Positions 43,916 through 52,497 of a stretch of 64,000 bases of DNA are shown piece after piece (within the stretch, counting starts at the first letter, position 1; every line of letters starts with the position of its first letter). The position numbers were made by a program, and so were the translations under genes. The notes under the pieces are model-generated. The model saw only the letters and a program-made list of their open reading frames with translations, had not been told where the DNA came from and ran no database searches. This DNA comes from Nakamurella sp. A5-74. GTDB lineage: Bacteria > Actinomycetota > Actinomycetes > Mycobacteriales > Nakamurellaceae. The DNA is taken from the NCBI RefSeq assembly GCF_040438885.1, contig NZ_CP159218.1, positions 1,736,001-1,800,000 on the forward strand. The letters are read 5' to 3'.

Positions 43916-44800
43916 ATGAACGCTCTCAACACGTTGGAACGTCGTGCCTTGCAAGCAATCTCGAACGAGCAAGGCCGCATCCTGATCGTCGCGGCCGATC
44001 AGCGAAACGGCATGAGGGCCGCCATGGCCGGGCCGGAAGAAGACCCCAAGGACATCGATGTCACGCAGCTCGCAGCGGCCAAGGCGGACCTGGTGGAATA
44101 CTTGGCCAACAACGCCCCAGCGATCCTTCTTGACCCCGAAGTCGCACTCCCCGCGATCGTGGATGACGGCGTCCTGAGCCGAGACACTGCGCTGGTCGTC
44201 GGATTGGACGCTTCCGGCTTCGAAACCCAAGACGGGTTGCAGTACACCAAGTTCGTCGATGGGGTCACCCCGCGCACCGTTCGCGATCTCGGTGGCGACG
44301 TTGCCAAGATGCTGTGGTACACCCGACCGGACCGTCAGGACGAGGACTCCCGAGTCGCACAGGACATCCGCGACCTGGTCGAGGCCTGCGAGGCCGAAGG
44401 CATTCTGCTAATCGTCGAGCTGCTCACCTACGAGCTTGAGGGCGAGACGGATGAGCACTACCAAGCAGCCTTCGGGGGTCTGGTCGTCGAAGGGGCCCGC
44501 CTGGCCGTGGCCTGCGGCGCCAAACTGCTGAAGCTGCAGTACCCGGGCTCCGCCGAGCTCTGCGCCGCGGTAACCGAAGCCGCCGCAGGCGTGCCGTGGG
44601 CTGTTCTGTCAGCCGGTGTCGACCACGCGACCTTCATCCAGCAGGTCCGGACAGCCATCGCTCACGGAGCCGCCGGCGCCATGGCCGGGCGCTCCCTGTG
44701 GAAGGACAGCCTCTCGACGTCAGCCAGCACCCGCCGGGACCTCCTCACCAACCGGGCACGTCCACGCCTTCGCGAACTCAACGACGCTGTCAACTCCTGA
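43916..44800 (+). CDS. class I aldolase of LacD/YihT type
   Basis: Cytosolic aldolase (294 aa), resembling tagatose-1,6-bisphosphate aldolase (LacD) and sulfofructose-phosphate aldolase (YihT), close to YihT in length. It begins ALQAISNEQGRILIVAADQR, with the substrate loop QRNGMRA. The Schiff-base Lys is in AKLLKLQYPG (Lys206, with Lys203 nearby). VPWAVLSAGVDHATFIQQVR and AGAMAGRSLWKDSL form the phosphate-binding end. An AAGGAG site precedes the ATG. Placed after the FGGY kinase, it should cleave a phosphorylated ketose into two three-carbon units. Tagatose, sulfofructose or another ketohexose phosphate are all possible. Confidence 0.85.
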   Translation: MNALNTLERRALQAISNEQGRILIVAADQRNGMRAAMAGPEEDPKDIDVTQLAAAKADLVEYLANNAPAILLDPEVALPAIVDDGVLSRDTALVVGLDASGFETQDGLQYTKFVDGVTPRTVRDLGGDVAKMLWYTRPDRQDEDSRVAQDIRDLVEACEAEGILLIVELLTYELEGETDEHYQAAFGGLVVEGARLAVACGAKLLKLQYPGSAELCAAVTEAAAGVPWAVLSAGVDHATFIQQVRTAIAHGAAGAMAGRSLWKDSLSTSASTRRDLLTNRARPRLRELNDAVNS

Positions 44801-44853
44801 CACCCGGGCCGTGGATTGCACCGCCCACGGCGTCTTTGCGCACCGCAGATCCG

Positions 44854-44869
44854 GTGACACGGGTGTCCC
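44854..44869. promoter_or_regulatory. LacI-type operator candidate 3
   Basis: GTGACACGGGTGTCCC, matching the core of candidates 1 and 2. It lies 104 bp before the lacI-type gene, consistent with autoregulation. Confidence 0.5.
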
Positions 44870-44972
44870 GCCCCGGAGCCCTGGTCACCCGGTGCGCGGT
44901 AACCTCCGGGAAGTCATACACGCACAGCTCGAGCGTCCGCTCGAACGATCACTGTCACTAGGACCGTCAACG

Positions 44973-45983
44973 ATGAGCACGATGCGCGAGGTAGCGGCGG
45001 CCGCCGGGGTCAGCGTCAAGACCGTCTCCCGGGTGTTCAACGGTGATCCGCACGTGCTGCGACCCACTCGTGAACGCGTCCAGGCGATCCTGCGTGAAAT
45101 GAATTACGTGCCAAGTGATCTGCCGGCCGCGCTGCGCGCAGGACGCGCATCCGTCATCGGGGTCGCCATCCCGGACATCATCGACCCGTTCTTCGCCGCG
45201 ATCACCCAGGCGGTTCAGATCTCGGCCAATGAACGCGGCATGCAGACCCTGGTCACCAGTCTCGGCGGTGACGTCTCTGCCGAACCGTCGATGGTCGAAG
45301 GTCTGCTGAAGCGTGGGCTAAGCGGGTTGATCATGACCCCGATCGGCCCGGACCAATCCTACCTGCGGGCATGGTCGGGCAAGGTCCCCCTGGTGTTCGT
45401 CGACCGACAGCCAAGTCAGTTGGCGGCTGACAGCATCTCCGACGATGACGAGGGCGGCGCCGTTCTGGCCACGCGGCATCTGCTCGAGCACGGACATCGC
45501 CGGATCGCATTCTTGGGGGATCACCCGGTGTTCTTGACGACCATCAAACGAGTCGAGGGCTATTGCGCTGAACTTGGCCGCTCCGGGATCGAACCCGATG
45601 AGGATCTGATCGTCCCGGGCGTCAACGACCGCGCCGAAGCCCGTGAGGCTGTCACCAGGTTGCTCGCCCTGCCTGACCCGCCGACGGCGATCTTCTCCTC
45701 GAACGCACGATGCACGATGGTCCTGCTGCCGGCCATCGAGAACCTCGGCCTCGCGGTGGTCGGCTTCGGCGACTTCCCGATGGCTGATGTCGTCACCCCA
45801 TCAGTGACCGTCATCGACCAGGACCCGCACAAGATCGGCCGACTGGCAGCCGAACGGGTCTTCGATCGACTGGACCACCCCGCCCGCCGCTTCCGGCGAC
45901 GGACTGTGCTGCCGGTCGGACTGAGACGCCGGCGCTCATGCTGTGCCACCCCACAGAACCCCGCGGGCGAGCCCTGCACCTGA
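44973..45983 (+). CDS. LacI-family transcriptional regulator (polyol locus)
   Basis: Repressor of 336 aa. HTH: TMREVAAAAGVSVKTVSRVF, hinge region SDLPAALRAGRASVIGV. Sensor domain: AIPDIIDPFFAAITQAVQIS, GLIMTPIGPDQSYL, DDEGGAVLATRHLLEHGHRR, VVGFGDFPMADVVTPSVTV. ATG 44973 chosen by the HTH; upstream frame overlaps the aldolase gene and is discarded. The last 15 residues (RRRSCCATPQNPAGE) are unlike the family and may be a lengthened tail. It probably binds the palindromes at 42252, 42409 and 44854. Confidence 0.92.
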   Translation: MSTMREVAAAAGVSVKTVSRVFNGDPHVLRPTRERVQAILREMNYVPSDLPAALRAGRASVIGVAIPDIIDPFFAAITQAVQISANERGMQTLVTSLGGDVSAEPSMVEGLLKRGLSGLIMTPIGPDQSYLRAWSGKVPLVFVDRQPSQLAADSISDDDEGGAVLATRHLLEHGHRRIAFLGDHPVFLTTIKRVEGYCAELGRSGIEPDEDLIVPGVNDRAEAREAVTRLLALPDPPTAIFSSNARCTMVLLPAIENLGLAVVGFGDFPMADVVTPSVTVIDQDPHKIGRLAAERVFDRLDHPARRFRRRTVLPVGLRRRRSCCATPQNPAGEPCT

Positions 45984-46052
45984 AGCGGACACCGTGCCGC
46001 ACCCTCCGCGTCCCAACTGGGCCGGATCGATTCCTGGAAAGGCCTGAGTCAA

Positions 46053-46781
46053 ATGAGCGAGTTTGAAGGTCGCACGATCTTGGTCACCGGCGCCGGAGGC
46101 GGCATCGGTGGCGCCGTCGTCCGACAGCTGAAGGACAAGGGGGCCACGGTGATCGCCGGCGGCCGCACCGCGGAATCGCTGGAGGACATCGTCGCATCCA
46201 CCGGCACCGCAGCGCTGGCGTTCGACCTGACGAGCGAGGACAGCATCCGCGACGCCCTCGATGGCGTGGACCTGTGGGGCGTGGTCAACTGTGCCGGTTT
46301 CGGCGGCGAGATCGCCGGCCCCCAGGACACCGACATCTCAGTCTTCGACGAGGCGGTGACCGTGAACACCCGCGGCGCGCTGCTGGTCATCAAGTACGCC
46401 TCCCGGACGCTGATCGCTGCCGGCAACGGCGGATCGATCGTCAACGTGTCCAGCCAGGCAGCACTCGTCGCCCTCCCCGGGCACGTCTCCTACGCAGCAT
46501 CGAAAGCGGCGCTCGACAGCATCACCAGGGTCAGCGCCCTTGAACTCGGTCCGCATGACATCCGGGTCAACAGCGTGAACCCGACGGTCGTCATGACCCA
46601 GATGTCGGCGTCCTACTGGGGTCGACCCGAGATCGAGAAGCCGTTCCTGGATGCCATGCCGCTGCACCGCTGGGCCACCGAGGACGATATCGCCGGACCG
46701 ATCGTTTTCCTGCTCAGCGACGCCGCCTCGATGATCACCGGCGTCAGCCTTCCCATCGACGGCGGTTACACCAGCCGCTGA
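46053..46781 (+). CDS. short-chain dehydrogenase, L-xylulose/dicarbonyl reductase-like
   Basis: NAD(P)-dependent SDR (242 aa). Cofactor motif TGAGGGIGG (about 12-20), the family NNAG as VNCAG, catalytic Ser in VNVSSQ, and YAASK (Tyr and Lys). The segment ALELGPHDIRVNSVNPTVVM closely resembles that of L-xylulose (dicarbonyl) reductases. It ends with the PIDGGY signature. It probably interconverts a ketose and a polyol in the catabolic route. AAGG is upstream of the ATG. Confidence 0.88.
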   Translation: MSEFEGRTILVTGAGGGIGGAVVRQLKDKGATVIAGGRTAESLEDIVASTGTAALAFDLTSEDSIRDALDGVDLWGVVNCAGFGGEIAGPQDTDISVFDEAVTVNTRGALLVIKYASRTLIAAGNGGSIVNVSSQAALVALPGHVSYAASKAALDSITRVSALELGPHDIRVNSVNPTVVMTQMSASYWGRPEIEKPFLDAMPLHRWATEDDIAGPIVFLLSDAASMITGVSLPIDGGYTSR

Positions 46782-46862
46782 TGCCGCTTCGCGCCCCGAG
46801 GCGGTATCCGAGCGACCCGCTTCCGACCACACGAAGTACGACCGCCACCGGGAGACAGCTCC

Positions 46863-47561
46863 ATGACCAGCGAACACCCTGTCCCATCGAACCCTGTTGT
46901 CCCAAGAGCGGACTTCGACGAGCTGGCAGATCTTGTCGATGCGGCCCGGGCCCTTGTCGTGCCCGGCGAACGACGCATCCTGGGCATCACCGGGCCTCCC
47001 GGGTCAGGGAAATCAACCCTGGCCGACTTCCTGGTGATCGCGCTCGGTCAGGATGCTGTTCTGGTCAGCATGGATGGGTTTCATCTGGATGATCCCGAGC
47101 TCATCAGAATGGGCCGGTACGCACGCAAAGGAGCATCCGACACCTTCGACGCTGCCGGATACGTAACGCTGCTCCGACGCCTGCAGGATCAGCTCGAGCC
47201 CATCGTCTATGCACCACGGTTCGAGCGGGCGGCGGAGAAATCGATCGGATCGGCGGTACCTGTGTTCAGCAATACACCCCTGGTCATCACCGAAGGCAAT
47301 TATCTACTCGCTGATCAGCCGGATTGGCGGCCCGTCCGAGCGTTGTTGGATCAATGCTGGTATGTCGACCCGGACGAAGACACCCGCATCCAGCGTCTCG
47401 TCGCCAGGCACATCAGCCATGGCCGCAGCGTCGAGGAGGCCGCCGAACGGTCGCAGGGCTCGGATGGCGCCAACGCGGCGATCGTCAGCGGAACACGCCA
47501 CCGCGCAACACGAATCGTCCGCGTCCCGGTATTGGCATCGAATGAAAGGGTCATCGGATGA
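46863..47561 (+). CDS. P-loop nucleoside/sugar kinase (uridine kinase/PanK/FrcK-like)
   Basis: Kinase-like protein (232 aa). Walker A GPPGSGKST near residues 43-51, then VSMDGFHLDDPELIRMGRYA and KGASDTFDAAGYV, the hallmark of the YggC/FrcK branch of the PRK/uridine kinase superfamily. VITEGNYLL carries the Walker B-like region; arginine-rich RLVARHISHGRS is the lid. Family members have been linked to sugar ABC operons (FrcK in rhizobia). ATG start follows GGGAGACAG; its stop overlaps the SDR start that follows. Confidence 0.85.
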   Translation: MTSEHPVPSNPVVPRADFDELADLVDAARALVVPGERRILGITGPPGSGKSTLADFLVIALGQDAVLVSMDGFHLDDPELIRMGRYARKGASDTFDAAGYVTLLRRLQDQLEPIVYAPRFERAAEKSIGSAVPVFSNTPLVITEGNYLLADQPDWRPVRALLDQCWYVDPDEDTRIQRLVARHISHGRSVEEAAERSQGSDGANAAIVSGTRHRATRIVRVPVLASNERVIG

Positions 47562-48313
47562 TCGCGGAACTGGAAACCGGCACGCTGGCCGTCGTAACGG
47601 GGGGCGCCCGCGGAATCGGGTTGGCCGTGATTCGCATGCTCACGCGAGAGCGAGTGGGCGTGGTGTGTATCGACACGAGCGAGGCCGACGGTTCCGAGTT
47701 CCTGTCGATCACACAGGACGCAGGCGTGCCTGGTTACTTCCTCCCTGTGGACGTGCGCCGCCGCGATGATGTGTTCACCGCTCTGGACAAGGCCGCCACG
47801 ATCGGTCGCGTTCGATACGCAGTCAACTGCGCAGGCGTCGACAGCGTAGGTCCATCGGAGCAGGTCTCGACGCAGGACTGGTCCCGGGTTCTGGACATTG
47901 ACCTGACGGGACTTTTCTACTGCTGTCAGGCCGAACACCTGGCCATGCGCGAGCAGGGTGGCTCGATCGTCAATGTTGCCTCGATGTCCGGTCACATCAT
48001 CAACCGCGGCGCACCCGCGCACGCCGCGTACTCCGCAGCCAAAGCCGGCGTCATCCAAGTATCCAAAGCATTGGGTGTCGAGTGGGTGGAAGATCGAGTT
48101 CGCGTGAACTCCATCAGCCCCGGCTATGTCCGCACCGCTCTCACCGCGAACAACCCGCCAGAGATGAACGCGGAATTCGCCGCGCACACCCCGCTCGGCC
48201 GGATGGCCGAGGTTGGCGAAATTGCCGCACCGATCATGTTCCTGCTCAGTGACGCCGCCGCTTACATCACCGCCACCGACCTGGCCGTCGACGGAGGCTA
48301 TCTCGCATGGTGA
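47558..48313 (+). CDS. short-chain dehydrogenase (polyol dehydrogenase-like)
   Basis: SDR of 251 aa: TGGARGIGLAVI cofactor motif (about 14-25), NCAGVDSVG, VNVASMSGHIINRG with the Ser, YSAAKAG with Tyr and Lys, and the end VDGGYLAW. Resembles sorbitol, arabitol or threitol dehydrogenases. It starts in ATGA overlap with the P-loop kinase gene, so the two are coupled. Last gene of the polyol cluster; the downstream 980 bp has no gene. Confidence 0.88.
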   Translation: MIAELETGTLAVVTGGARGIGLAVIRMLTRERVGVVCIDTSEADGSEFLSITQDAGVPGYFLPVDVRRRDDVFTALDKAATIGRVRYAVNCAGVDSVGPSEQVSTQDWSRVLDIDLTGLFYCCQAEHLAMREQGGSIVNVASMSGHIINRGAPAHAAYSAAKAGVIQVSKALGVEWVEDRVRVNSISPGYVRTALTANNPPEMNAEFAAHTPLGRMAEVGEIAAPIMFLLSDAAAYITATDLAVDGGYLAW

Positions 48314-49296
48314 TCTGCGCGTGATGCGTCGATCTGCACGAGCTGACTGGTTCTCAGAGCCAGGGACGGAACGCCGCACACCATCGCGAGGCTTGTCGGG
48401 ATCTGGATCGGGACGGTGCCCGTTGTGGTATCCAGAGATGAACCCGCTCTCTTTGAACACCATGTCCTCGGTCCTCGCCATGGTGTCAGCGGCGAAGACC
48501 GGGGCCGTCCACGCATTGTCTTGAGTTGGGTCTGCTGCTCGGATTGGTGACTGCTGTGCTGGCGCGTTCAGGAGGCCGTCTGACAACGGCGGCGTTACGC
48601 GCAGCGATGTCTCGGCCCACACTGCGGCAGTGTCCGCGGGGTCTCAACCGATGATCTGTCGCTCTCGTGTGACAGTTTGAGGAGCGGGATGATCGCCGCC
48701 CGCACGTCAATCGAGACGGCGCCGCGTAGCGATCGAGGTGACCACCCGGCAGTGAGGGAGATTCGCGGAATGAAAGCTTGCAACGAGCGCCTGGCTGACG
48801 GGAAGCGGGCACCGGACCGGGGCCTCCGCCGCAGGTCAGGTAGGGAGACGGTGGTTTTGCAACCACGAAGGGACGTCTTGGGTAGTTCGATGGTCCTGGT
48901 TTGCAGTACGCGACATGAGGCCCACTCGGGGGAAGCGGGCTGTGTGGCCGACTCCTCACGCGGCGTCGTGCCGTCGACTACCGCCGATGATCGCGGCGGG
49001 GTGATGCCACGATCGCCGCTCCGCGCTCGCGTGATCCCTGGCAGGTACCGCGTCTTAGTCGGGCTCTCTGGTCCCCAGCGGCCGGAACCTCCGGACGGGC
49101 CAGGGCGGCTCACTTAGTGTGCGTGGATAGCCCCGGCTGTGACGCCGCGTGTTCACTCGTAGGGGTGCACTTGCCCGAGCTCAAGCAGGTTGTCGTTGTT
49201 GATCTACTCATCCGAGCTTATCGATCGGGTATGAATCATGTATCCGGCGGTTGCCGGTCCAGGCGCCTGACCAGGACGGCGCATTCAGGGGGCGTT
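48314..49296. other. gene-poor interval containing dispersed repeat copy c
   Basis: About 980 bp after the polyol cluster. Frames on both strands are short and show no domain. Copy c of the dispersed repeat is at 48829-48887. The right end should hold the promoter of the secreted propeller protein. Confidence 0.5.
48829..48887 (+). repeat. dispersed repeat, copy c
   Basis: CCGCAGGTCAGGTAGGGAGA, then CGGTGGTTTTGCAACCACGA, then AGGGACGTCTTGGGTAGTT in continuous order. The middle GGTGGTTTTGCAACCACG forms a perfect GTGGTT/AACCAC hairpin in this copy. Best match is copy b (36746-36807). Confidence 0.65.
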
Positions 49297-51366
49297 GTGC
49301 ATCTCATCAACCGGCGGTTTCTGTCCAGCAGGCACTTGGTCGGCAGCGCGGTCCTAGCGCTTGCTTTGACGGTGTCAGCTGCGTCGCTCGTTTCCGGGGC
49401 ATCAGCTCCGGTCGGCGCCGCGTTCTCACCGCAGCAACGGGTTGTGGCCCCGACGGTTGTTGCGGCGACGAGCGGCTCGGCTGCTTCTCCAGTGCCGGGC
49501 GTGCGATTCGTTGGCTCGGGCGATTGGGCGACACCGAACGGTCGGTCGGACGGGTCGAGATGGAACGCGGTCGAGCGGCCGATCACGGTAGGGAACGTTG
49601 CAGCGGTCAGCGAGTTGTGGCGATCTGACGACGGGTTCATTCAGTCGCAGGAGGAGTGGTTGGCGGCCGGCGAGTTGCTGATCTTTCGCGGTGGTGACGG
49701 GATGGTCGCAGTCGATGCGGCCACCGGGCAGCGTCGATGGGAGTTCAGCGGCGGCGTCCAGTCGATGACTGCCGTGGGGTCGTCGCTGTACATCCGGGGC
49801 TACCGCACGGGAGTTGGCAGCACGACCGGCGTGATGGCGCTCGACCTCACCTCCGGTCGCACCAGGTGGAGCACACCCACAGATGTCAATGGTTCGCCGT
49901 ACGGAACCAATCTTGTCACCGCAGGAGGTCTACTGTTGGGGACCTACTTCGATGGCAGTGTCCGGGCCTTTCGGCTGTCGGATGGCCGCCTGATGTGGAG
50001 AACCGCCGGCCTGTTCCTCGGCCAAGCAACGATCGATGGATCGACCGTGGTGGTCGGTGCCGCTCTCTCGAGGGACATCGGTCTGCGAACCCCTGTTGTT
50101 CTCTCCCTGCGGACGGGCAAGGTCCTGTGGCAGGGGAGCGGCGGAGGGTTCTTGCGTGGTTTGACTGCCCGGTCAGGTTCCATTTGGGCGATTGCCGGTA
50201 GGTACGTGTACCGCTGGAACACCAAGGCTTGTCTCGGACCTGATGCTCCACGGATCTGCCAGCCCGAGTGGGTGAGCGAACCGATCATGTACAGCCCTGG
50301 ACAGAATGCAACAGGTCCGATTGAGCTCTTCGCGGTGGGAACGAACGCTACGACGTTCTTCGCACGCGGGGAACCCGAGCTGTACAAAGACCGTGTGTAC
50401 GGCTGGGATTTGTTCACGGGAGCCCTGAGGTGGTCCGGGTGGATTCCCCGCCAGAGCGAGCTGGTCTTGTCGGGCACGCAGCTGCTGGCTGAGTCCTCAG
50501 TAGGCAATGAAGAGGTCCCCCGCGCAGAGGTCGTGACGGTGTATGCGACAGCGGTCTGCACGGACTGCGTACCGCTGACGGGCGCGATCATCCCGTCAGC
50601 GGGCGCAGATGGATCGGACAGGCCCACAGGCATCATCGTCGGTAACGGTCGTCTCCATCTGAGATGGGACAACAAGATGGTGACCGTGTCCCTTCCGTCA
50701 GCTGCACCGCCGTCTGCACCCACGTTGAGCCCACCTATCTGGACACCCAGTGGCGGCACTCCGTTCCGCTATGGCACTCCGACAGACAGACCCTGGACCG
50801 GCGACTGGAACGGCGACGGTCGCGATACTCCGGGCGGCTATCGCGGCGGAAAGTTCTTCGCGCAGAACCAGTCAGGGACGCCGGACACGATCGTGACCTG
50901 GTCGAGTCCTGGAGCCACGCCTGTGGTCGGAGACTGGAACGGCGATGGTCGTTCCACGGTGGGACTCTGGAAGGCCGGCGTGTTCCAGCTGCGCGACACT
51001 CTCACCAACAGCGGAGCGCGCGACACCACCATCCAATACGGACGGACCGGAGACCTGCCGTTCGTCGGCGACTGGAACGGGGACGGCCGAACCGACATGG
51101 GCTACAAACGCGGCAACGTCTACTACCTCCGATATCTGGGAAGCTTCCGTTTCGGCTCACCCACCGACACACCCGTGATCGGCGACTGGAACGGCGACGG
51201 AACAGACACTATCGGCCTCAAGCACGGCAACACCTACCTGCTCTCGAACGACAACAAGACCGTCGCCTACACCGTCGCAGCCGGACTGCCGGCAGATGTC
51301 GCAGTCGCAGGTGACTTCGCCGGCGACGGAACGACGGAGCTCACCACTATCCGACGGATCTCCTAA
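49297..51366 (+). CDS. secreted beta-propeller (PQQ-like) protein with FG-GAP-type repeats
   Basis: Exported protein (689 aa). Sec signal: NRRFLSSRHLVG, SAVLALALTVSAASLVSG, probable cleavage after APVGA. An eight-blade-like PQQ/WD propeller follows, with motifs such as AVDAATGQRRWEFSGG, ALDLTSGRTRWSTP and SLRTGKVLWQGSGGG. After a Pro-rich linker come five repeats of the calcium-binding type (GDWNGDGRDTPGGYR, GDWNGDGRSTVGLWK, GDWNGDGRTDMGYKR, GDWNGDGTDTIGLKH, GDFAGDGTTELTTIR) to the C-terminus. GTG 49297 with AGGGGG upstream gives the best signal peptide; ATG 49231 is an alternative. No catalytic residues are evident; adhesion or binding is plausible. Confidence 0.8.
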   Translation: MHLINRRFLSSRHLVGSAVLALALTVSAASLVSGASAPVGAAFSPQQRVVAPTVVAATSGSAASPVPGVRFVGSGDWATPNGRSDGSRWNAVERPITVGNVAAVSELWRSDDGFIQSQEEWLAAGELLIFRGGDGMVAVDAATGQRRWEFSGGVQSMTAVGSSLYIRGYRTGVGSTTGVMALDLTSGRTRWSTPTDVNGSPYGTNLVTAGGLLLGTYFDGSVRAFRLSDGRLMWRTAGLFLGQATIDGSTVVVGAALSRDIGLRTPVVLSLRTGKVLWQGSGGGFLRGLTARSGSIWAIAGRYVYRWNTKACLGPDAPRICQPEWVSEPIMYSPGQNATGPIELFAVGTNATTFFARGEPELYKDRVYGWDLFTGALRWSGWIPRQSELVLSGTQLLAESSVGNEEVPRAEVVTVYATAVCTDCVPLTGAIIPSAGADGSDRPTGIIVGNGRLHLRWDNKMVTVSLPSAAPPSAPTLSPPIWTPSGGTPFRYGTPTDRPWTGDWNGDGRDTPGGYRGGKFFAQNQSGTPDTIVTWSSPGATPVVGDWNGDGRSTVGLWKAGVFQLRDTLTNSGARDTTIQYGRTGDLPFVGDWNGDGRTDMGYKRGNVYYLRYLGSFRFGSPTDTPVIGDWNGDGTDTIGLKHGNTYLLSNDNKTVAYTVAAGLPADVAVAGDFAGDGTTELTTIRRIS

Positions 51367-51984
51367 CAACCTGTTTGTCGGAAACCGACGAGCGGACTCA
51401 GCAGTGGCAGAAATGTCCCGAGTCGTGCCGGGAGAGCCCACCAGAGGCGGGTTCCGGGGATGCGCCTAGCTGCCATCCGACGGTGACTGTCAGTAAAATG
51501 AGCTCCGGGAAAGCGTACGAATGCGGTCGTGTACCTCTTGGACGAGTTGTTCTTCGTCGTCTCCTTGCGGGAACTGCAACTGGTCCAGTGAGTGCAGTAC
51601 TGCCGATGCGGCGTCTGGGTGTGCCGCGCCGCGGATCATCGGTGCTTCCATGCAACCACTCTCCCCTTCGCCGACCGACGAGGCGTCCGCCTGACCGGGT
51701 AGGCCGTCGGCACGATGCCGGCAGATCGTCGGCGATCGCGCATCGAGGTCAGCCGATCTCGATGGCCGCCCACTGATAGTGATTTCCGCTGTCGAATCAA
51801 CCCCTGGTCTGGAAGGTGATCAGGTGACCGATCCCGCTGAGGAGCGACTGAACCTGCTCGTCGGTTCGTTGCGGGAACAGGTGCCCGTGTTCGTCGATCT
51901 GGGGTGATCGAATGAGTTGATCCCCAGAGTCCGATCGCAAGAAGGCTGCCAGATCGGAGAACGCGCCGACGAGTGGTCGCTCCG
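51367..51984. other. intergenic region, no supported gene
   Basis: About 620 bp between the propeller gene and the IS3-type element. A 27-codon frame at 51824-51907 (starting TDPAEERLNLLVGSLREQ) could be a gene remnant but is too short to call. The IS target duplication GCTCCG ends at 51984. Confidence 0.45.
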
Positions 51985-52021
51985 CTGTCTGTCAAGTCAA
52001 GTGAGACACGGGGGTGTGAGT

Positions 52022-52460
52022 TCATTTCGGTGGTTCTGGTGGGGGCTGGTTGATCCAGGACTTCTCCGGTCGTCGGGGTGGGTGGGGTCGTCGGCCGAAC
52101 CGTGCGGGGGTGGCGTGGTAGGCGGTGGTGAGGGTGGTTTGACGGGCGTCGTCGATCGCGTCGGCGGTGCCGAAGTGCACCGATGATGGGGTGTGCCAGC
52201 CGATACCGGAATGCCGGTGGATGTAGTTGTATTGGTGAAAGAACTCGGTGCAGAACTGCTTGGCGTGTTCCAACGATTCGAAGTGGTCGGGAAAGTCGGG
52301 CAAGTATTTCAGGGTTCGGTACTGCGCTTCGGAGTACGGGTTGTCGTTGGACACGTGTGGGCGGGAATGGGATCGGGTGACCCCGAGGTCGGTGAGCAGC
52401 ATCGACACCGGCTTGGATGTCATGGAGGTGCCTCGGTCGGCGTGGACGCTGTGCGGGGCG
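52022..52460 (-). pseudogene. C-terminal part of the outer OrfB, severed
   Basis: Encodes OrfB from SVHADRGTSMTSKPVSM to the Pro-rich C-terminus, including the second Asp and the Glu. The beginning of the gene is on the far side of the inner IS at 53997-54562. Readers may find a frame that runs in from the inner IS end; that junction peptide is an artefact. Confidence 0.9.
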
Positions 52461-52497
52461 CTGTCTGTCAAGTCAAGTGAGACACGGGGGTGTGAGT

